From an uncultured Gemmiger sp. (GTDB taxonomy: Bacteria; Bacillota; Clostridia; Oscillospirales; Ruminococcaceae): a DNA stretch of 10,573 nucleotides. Shown one piece after another: positions 6,977 through 10,573 of the stretch; within the stretch, counting starts at the first letter, position 1; each line of letters begins with the position of its first letter. The notes under the pieces are model-generated. The model saw only the letters and a list, made by a program, of their open reading frames with translations, was not told where the DNA came from and made no database searches. The stretch lies in the NCBI GenBank assembly GCA_959018215.1, contig CAUEKL010000068.1:1-10573 (forward strand), read 5' to 3'. The translations under genes and the position numbers were made by a program.

Positions 6977-7471
6977 TCAGCCCCGGGTCTGTTCCCAGTA
7001 TTCCCCCATGCTGGCGCCTTTTTGGCCCGTGACCTCGTCGGTGAGGTAGCCTGCCAGCCCCGCATCCGCCGGGGTCCAGGTGCGGGCGGTGTCCTCGTCG
7101 GGGTATTCCACCTCGGCATACAGGAAATGGCCCGGCAGACCCGGGTCCACCTCGTTCACTTCCAGCCGCAGCCCGCCGGGCAGGGCATAGTCCCGGCGCT
7201 CCTTTTTGATCAGCGGCTTGCCGATGAGGGCTTCCAGTTTGGCAAAAAGGTCGGCGTCGATCTCAGTCTCGATCTCCTGGCGGCTCATGCCGGTGGGGTC
7301 GGGGGCGCCCTTGAAGCAGAGCACCAGGGCCGTGGGGCCGCCCTGCACCGCCTCCCGCCGGATGCGCACAGTGGGCCGCACGCTGATATAGCCCTGGTCC
7401 ATCTGCTGCACCCGCACCGGTTCCAGTCCCCGGGGCCAGCCGGTCACCATCCATTTGCGCTCGATCTCCAT
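6977..7471 (-). CDS. CYTH-domain protein (triphosphate tunnel metalloenzyme family)
   Basis: The 164-residue protein opens with MEIERKW, which contains the signature ExExK (Glu2, Glu4, Lys6) of the CYTH/triphosphate tunnel fold. Basic and acidic residues expected to line the tunnel follow: VRIRRE (35-40), Lys54 in LCFKG, EIETEI (66-71), ERRDY (91-95), LRLEVNEVD (101-109) and YAEVEYP (118-124). Members bind a triphosphate with divalent metal; bacterial ones include tripolyphosphatases, thiamine triphosphatases and class IV adenylate cyclases, and the specificity here is unknown. The length fits a stand-alone CYTH protein with no CHAD domain. The start is set by ExExK; the open frame continues upstream but lacks conservation cues, and only a weak AGGCAGGGA precedes the ATG. 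It converges on murE and is divergent from the large membrane protein gene. Confidence 0.85.
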   Translation of the reverse strand: MEIERKWMVTGWPRGLEPVRVQQMDQGYISVRPTVRIRREAVQGGPTALVLCFKGAPDPTGMSRQEIETEIDADLFAKLEALIGKPLIKKERRDYALPGGLRLEVNEVDPGLPGHFLYAEVEYPDEDTARTWTPADAGLAGYLTDEVTGQKGASMGEYWEQTRG

Positions 7472-7521
7472 CCCTGTTCCCTGCCTTTTTGTGAAATTGG
7501 GGCGGCGTGGCCGCCGGGAAC

Positions 7522-7551
7522 AGTATACCATGCTTGCGCCGGTCCCGGCAA
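7522..7551 (-). promoter_or_regulatory. probable promoter of the CYTH gene
   Basis: On the minus strand TTGCCG (7546-7551) and TATACT (7522-7527) are 18 bp apart, with a predicted start near 7515, about 44 nt before the CYTH ATG. It overlaps the oppositely directed promoter at 7534-7562. Confidence 0.5.
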
Positions 7552-7562
7552 GCGGGTATAAT
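7534..7562 (+). promoter_or_regulatory. probable promoter of the membrane protein gene
   Basis: TTGCGC (7534-7539) and a perfect TATAAT (7557-7562) are 17 bp apart, with transcription expected near 7569 and a leader of about 47 nt. The region between the boxes carries the imperfect inverted repeat CTTGCGCCGG/CCGGCAAG, whose arms include the -35 boxes of both divergent promoters. Confidence 0.65.
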
Positions 7563-7572
7563 GGTAGAAAGC

Positions 7573-7586
7573 TGCGGCATGCCGCA
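7573..7586. repeat. 14-bp perfect palindrome in the membrane protein leader
   Basis: TGCGGCATGCCGCA is fully self-complementary and sits just downstream of the predicted transcription start of the 778-residue protein gene. This is a place where a dimeric repressor could act. It may be chance in such GC-rich sequence. Confidence 0.5.
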
Positions 7587-7615
7587 AAACGACAGTAAGA
7601 AAAGAGAGATTTTTC

Positions 7616-9952
7616 ATGCAGCATTTGAAACGTTTCTGTACCCGCAAAAACCTGTGGTTCCTGCTGCTGTTGGCCGCCGAGGTGGTCTTTCTGCTGGGGC
7701 GGTTCGTCTCGGATTTCGGGGCGGGCACAGCCATCAACGTGACCCCCGACCTGATCATTCCCTACGCCGACCAGGCCGTGAATGATTCCCGGGGCACCCA
7801 GGTGGAGAACTTCGTGGGCCAGTTTGCCACCACCCGCTGGCTGGACATCGAACCGGGCAGCTACCAGGTGGTGGTGACCTACGCCAACAACGGCGGCACC
7901 GGCACGGTGCGGTTCCTGGACGAGGTCATGCCCACCGCCCAGTATGACGTGGCCAGCCTGCCCCCGGGACGCAGTTCCTCCGTCTTTACCCTCTGGATGG
8001 AGCATGGCTGCGATGTGGCCCAGATGCAGTTTTATTCCGACTGCGGAGAGGGCCAGGTGACCTTCATCACCGGGGTGCAGATCATCCCCACCCACTCTTT
8101 TGCCTATGTGCATTTTCTCACCGTACTGGTGCTGTTTGCGGCCATCGACTGGATTCTGCTGGTGGTGACCCGCCGGGTGGCGCTGCCCTGGCGCACCCTG
8201 GAATCCCGGTACAGCATGCTGGCCACCCTGGGGCTGGTGGCAGTGGCCTGTCTGCCCCTGGGGCTGGGCTACATCATCTACGGCCACGACCTGACGGTGC
8301 ATCTGTCCCGCATTGAAGGGCTGAAAGCCGGGCTGCTGGCCGGGCAGTTCCCGGTGCGGATGAACCCCGACCTGGTGGACGGCAAGGGCTATCCCTTCAG
8401 CCTGATGTACGCCGACCTCCTTCTGTATCCGGCGGCCTTTCTGCGCATTGTGGGCTTCAGCCTGCAGACGGTGTACAAGCTGTATGTGGCGGCCATCACC
8501 CTGGCCACCGCCCTGGTCACCCGGTTTGTGCTGCGCCGCATGTTCAGCAATGAAACGGTGGCCCTGGCCGGCACGGCCCTCTACCTGCTGGCGCCCTACC
8601 GGCTGACCAACGTGTATGTGCGGGCCTCCATGGGCGAGTATTCCGCCATGGTGTTCCTGCCCTTGGTGGTGTACGGGCTGTGGAGCATCTACCGCCAGAA
8701 ACCCGGCGAGAAGGCCCGGCCCTGGTGCTGGCTGCCCCTGGCCATCGGCTTTACGGGACTGCTGCAGACCCATCTGCTGACCAGCGTCATGACCGGCTTC
8801 CTCACCGCCATCTTCTGTATTCTCTACGCCAAGCGCACCTTCCGCCGCCCGGTGCTGCCCGCCCTGTGCAAAGCCGCCGGTCTGGCTGTGGTGTGGAACC
8901 TGTGGTTCCTGGTACCCCTGGCCCAGTACATGGTGCAGGGGGTCTGCCGCATCAGCGGCCGGTACGACGCCTCCTACCTGCGGGACACCGCCGTCATGCT
9001 GGGGCAGATGTTCATGGTCTTCGGCAAGGGCACCGGCACCTCCCAGTCCCTGGCCCTGGGCATGGACGGGGAGATGACCCTGACCCTGGGCATTGCCCTG
9101 GGCCTGGGCGCCCTGCTGCTGGTGGCGGCCCTGCTGGACCCCGCCGTGCGCCAGTCCAACCGCAAGGTGCTGCGCATCAGCCTGTGGGCGTTCGGGTTCG
9201 GCGCCCTGTGCGTCTGGATGGCCAGCGATGTCTTTCCCTGGTATGACATCTTCCTGAGCCAGAATCCCGTTTTCAAGGCGCTGTCTTCCCTGCTGGGCAA
9301 GCTGCAGTTTGCCTGGCGTTTCCTGAGCCCGGCCAGCCTGCTGCTGACCCTGTGCGCCGCGGGGGCGCTGACCTTGTTGTGGAGCAAGCGCCGGGACCTG
9401 GCCAAGCAGGCGGCCCTGGCCCTGGTGCTGCTGACCCTGATCCCCGCCGGGTACCAGATGTACGACAGCTGCGCCAACAGCGTGGTGACCACCTACATGA
9501 GCCTGGGCGCCATGGGCGTGGCCAGCCCGCTGAAGGAGTCCCAGCTGGCCGGGGGCGAATACCTGCCCTATGACCTTTCGGATGAATTGACCCCCGCCCA
9601 GTTCAACGACACCAACTTCTATTTTGACGAGGGTGTACAGGCCGAATCCTATTACCGCGGTCAGCTGAGCGTGAGCTTCACCGCCACCAACACCAACGAT
9701 ACCCAATCCACCGTGGTGGTGCCGCTGTTCGCCTATCCGGGCTACGAGCTCACCGACACCGCCGGCAGCGCACAGCTCAGCCGCCAGGACGGTTACCTCA
9801 TCGTGCTGCTGCCTGCCGGGTACAGCGGCACCGTCACCGTGCGGTTTGTGGGCTTCTGGTTCTGGCGTGCGGCCGATCTCATCAGCCTGGCGGGCATTGC
9901 CGCCACCCTTTTTGTGGGCCTGCGCAAGCGCCGCCAGCCGGCGGCCGCCTGA
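7616..9952 (+). CDS. large polytopic membrane protein, PTPS-related/YfhO-like (GT-C-type) family
   Basis: This 778-residue protein has an N-terminal anchor helix (about 12-30), then an extracytoplasmic, beta-rich segment (about 31-160). About a dozen membrane segments follow between 162 and 612, then a second outside domain (about 613-745) and a last helix (748-768) with a basic tail RKRRQ. After the third helix it carries YGHDLTVHLSRIEGL (222-236), then GQFPVRM (243-249), GYPFSLMYADLLLYP (258-272) and LQFAWRFLSP (563-572). From memory these resemble the Firmicutes family annotated as 6-pyruvoyl-tetrahydropterin synthase-related membrane protein, which has GT-C glycosyltransferase topology; an acidic residue such as Asp225 in the first large loop is typical of that fold. 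It would use a lipid-linked sugar donor and act outside the cytoplasm, but donor and acceptor are unknown. The start is the first ATG after a weak AAGAGAGA site. It is transcribed alone from 7534-7562. Confidence 0.75.
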   Translation: MQHLKRFCTRKNLWFLLLLAAEVVFLLGRFVSDFGAGTAINVTPDLIIPYADQAVNDSRGTQVENFVGQFATTRWLDIEPGSYQVVVTYANNGGTGTVRFLDEVMPTAQYDVASLPPGRSSSVFTLWMEHGCDVAQMQFYSDCGEGQVTFITGVQIIPTHSFAYVHFLTVLVLFAAIDWILLVVTRRVALPWRTLESRYSMLATLGLVAVACLPLGLGYIIYGHDLTVHLSRIEGLKAGLLAGQFPVRMNPDLVDGKGYPFSLMYADLLLYPAAFLRIVGFSLQTVYKLYVAAITLATALVTRFVLRRMFSNETVALAGTALYLLAPYRLTNVYVRASMGEYSAMVFLPLVVYGLWSIYRQKPGEKARPWCWLPLAIGFTGLLQTHLLTSVMTGFLTAIFCILYAKRTFRRPVLPALCKAAGLAVVWNLWFLVPLAQYMVQGVCRISGRYDASYLRDTAVMLGQMFMVFGKGTGTSQSLALGMDGEMTLTLGIALGLGALLLVAALLDPAVRQSNRKVLRISLWAFGFGALCVWMASDVFPWYDIFLSQNPVFKALSSLLGKLQFAWRFLSPASLLLTLCAAGALTLLWSKRRDLAKQAALALVLLTLIPAGYQMYDSCANSVVTTYMSLGAMGVASPLKESQLAGGEYLPYDLSDELTPAQFNDTNFYFDEGVQAESYYRGQLSVSFTATNTNDTQSTVVVPLFAYPGYELTDTAGSAQLSRQDGYLIVLLPAGYSGTVTVRFVGFWFWRAADLISLAGIAATLFVGLRKRRQPAAA

Positions 9953-9972
9953 CACGTTGCCGGGCGTTTCAT

Positions 9973-9995
9973 ACAAGAAATGTTTTCTTGTTTTG
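9973..9995 (+). terminator. possible weak terminator after the membrane protein gene
   Basis: ACAAGAAA (9973-9980) pairs with TTTCTTGT (9984-9991) over a 3-nt loop, followed by TTTG. The stem is AT-rich and the U-run short, so efficiency is doubtful. It is the only candidate in the 21 bases after the stop codon. Confidence 0.4.
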
Positions 9996-10044
9996 TGCGG
10001 GTTGACAAGAATTCTGACCAAAACGTCCGTTTTCCACCGCGAGG

Positions 10045-10071
10045 GCGGTTTGTGATTTGTTCAAACCGCCA
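10045..10071. promoter_or_regulatory. operator-like inverted repeat upstream of the glutamine synthetase promoter
   Basis: Perfect 9-bp arms GGCGGTTTG (10045-10053) and CAAACCGCC (10063-10071) flank a 9-nt spacer and end 2 nt before the -35 box TTGCAT. The position suits a regulator binding site. It is unlikely to be a terminator because no U-run follows. The left arm overlaps a second small inverted repeat (ACCGC 10037-10041, GCGGT 10046-10050). Confidence 0.5.
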
Positions 10072-10073
10072 GT

Positions 10074-10101
10074 TGCATTTTGGGCGGCGGGCTCGTATAA
10101 T
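10074..10101 (+). promoter_or_regulatory. probable promoter of the glutamine synthetase gene
   Basis: TTGCAT (10074-10079) and a perfect TATAAT (10096-10101) are 16 bp apart, predicting a start near 10108. The leader to the ATG at 10207 is about 99 nt and contains an intrinsic terminator at 10118-10150. Confidence 0.7.
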
Positions 10102-10117
10102 AATGGCATACAGCAAG

Positions 10118-10150
10118 GGCGCTGCGAAGTTCTTTCGCAGTGCCTTTTTT
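10118..10150 (+). terminator. leader terminator (attenuator) upstream of glutamine synthetase
   Basis: GGCGCTGCGAA (10118-10128) pairs with TTCGCAGTGCC (10134-10144) with one G-U pair and a 5-nt loop, followed directly by six T (10145-10150). It begins only about 10 nt after the predicted transcription start and ends 56 nt before the coding start. Most transcripts could therefore stop at about 43 nt unless antitermination occurs. It could also stop read-through from the upstream membrane protein gene. Confidence 0.75.
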
Positions 10151-10189
10151 CATGCTTTTGTCCCGGGGTGGGGCAACAATCTGCATGGT

Positions 10190-10196
10190 AAAGGAG
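10190..10196 (+). promoter_or_regulatory. ribosome binding site of glutamine synthetase
   Basis: AAAGGAG lies 10 nt before the ATG at 10207 and supports that start. An overlapping frame opened by the ATG at 10103 runs through the terminator and lacks a comparable site. Confidence 0.75.
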
Positions 10197-10206
10197 TAAA
10201 AGAAGT

Positions 10207-10573
10207 ATGGCAGCAACCGTTATGGAAATCTACGGCAGCAAAGTCTTCAACGAACATGAAATGCGTGAGCGTCTGCCCAGCTCGACCTACAAGAGCCTGA
10301 AGGCCACCATCGAGAAGGGCCAGCCCCTGGACCTGGATGTGGCCAACGTTGTGGCCAGCGTCATGAAGCGCTGGGCCATTGAGAAGGGCGCCACCCATTA
10401 CACCCACTGGTTCCAGCCCCTGACCGGCATCACCAGTGAAAAGCACGACGGCTTTGTCAGCCCGCAGCCGGACGGCACCGCCATTATGGAATTTTCCGGC
10501 AAGGAACTGATCAAGGGCGAGCCGGACGCCTCCTCCTTCCCCTCCGGCGGCCTGCGCGCCACCGCCGAGGCCC
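10207..10573 (+). CDS. glnN: type III glutamine synthetase, N-terminal part (cut by window end)
   Basis: The 122 visible codons encode the N-terminus of a type III glutamine synthetase, which forms glutamine from glutamate, ammonia and ATP in the cytoplasm as a large dodecamer. Diagnostic segments are the opening YGSKVFNEHEMRERLP (9-24) and WAIEKGATHYTHWFQPLTG (59-77), continuing ITSEKHDGF. The last stretch, KGEPDASSFPSGGLRATAEA (102-121), precedes the catalytic core. The full family is about 700 residues, so roughly 80 percent lies beyond the window. No stop or frameshift is seen. It has its own promoter, an inverted repeat near the -35 box and a leader terminator, which suggests control by nitrogen supply. 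Its product is the amide donor for the two AsnB enzymes upstream, though that link is only metabolic. Confidence 0.95.
   Translation, partial: MAATVMEIYGSKVFNEHEMRERLPSSTYKSLKATIEKGQPLDLDVANVVASVMKRWAIEKGATHYTHWFQPLTGITSEKHDGFVSPQPDGTAIMEFSGKELIKGEPDASSFPSGGLRATAEA

Noticed and set aside
6977..10021. A 1014-codon open frame on the minus strand covering the antisense of the membrane protein gene and running into the CYTH gene
   Set aside because: Only its last 164 codons (MEIERKW onward) show family motifs. The rest is Gln/Gly/His-rich low-complexity translation, typical of the antisense of a GC-rich gene.
10002..10030. Second promoter with a perfect TTGACA at 10002-10007
   Set aside because: No acceptable -10 box occurs 16-18 bp downstream (ACGTCC, CGTCCG or GTCCGT).
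10103..10300. Small open frame starting in the glutamine synthetase leader as a leader peptide
   Set aside because: It starts within a few bases of the promoter -10 box, before the predicted transcription start, and has no ribosome site.

Overview
The window reads as ordinary chromosomal DNA of a GC-rich, low-spore-type Clostridia lineage (Oscillospiraceae/Ruminococcaceae, Faecalibacterium-Gemmiger-Subdoligranulum-like). This placement is an inference from three things: strongly GC-biased third codon positions, AGGAGG-type ribosome binding sites with sigma-A promoters, and the gene families present (clostridial YAHN-type MurE, type III glutamine synthetase, a Firmicutes-style YfhO/PTPS-related membrane protein). 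No mobile element, CRISPR array or integrase is visible.

Layout. Position 1-54 is the 5' part of a tRNA-Arg(UCU) gene on the minus strand, with its own strong promoter. Positions 149-3291 hold a two-gene minus-strand operon: an ATP-grasp carboxylate-amine ligase resembling the D-aspartate ligase Aslfm, then an AsnB-type glutamine amidotransferase. A 266-bp divergent promoter region (3292-3557) separates it from a plus-strand operon at 3558-6891: a second AsnB paralogue followed after 7 nt by a divergent MurE-type Mur ligase. A strong, apparently bidirectional terminator (6905-6954) closes this operon and also serves the convergent CYTH-domain gene (6977-7471, minus). The CYTH gene shares a 144-bp divergent promoter region with a 778-residue polytopic membrane protein (7616-9952, plus) of the PTPS-related/YfhO type. 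A 254-bp leader (9953-10206) with a promoter, an operator-like inverted repeat and an early intrinsic terminator precedes the truncated gene for type III glutamine synthetase (10207 to window end).

How the genes may work together. The four genes from 149 to 6891 make sense as a peptidoglycan stem-peptide modification locus. A Mur ligase would add the third residue. One AsnB-like enzyme may amidate that residue, as known for meso-diaminopimelate in some Gram-positives. An Asl-like ATP-grasp enzyme may attach a side-chain amino acid such as D-Asp, and the second AsnB-like enzyme may amidate it, as AsnH does in lactococci. All these are glutamine- or ATP-dependent amide-forming steps, and glutamine synthetase lies a few kilobases away. 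The substrate assignments are inferences from family resemblance and gene pairing; plain asparagine synthesis by one or both AsnB proteins cannot be excluded.
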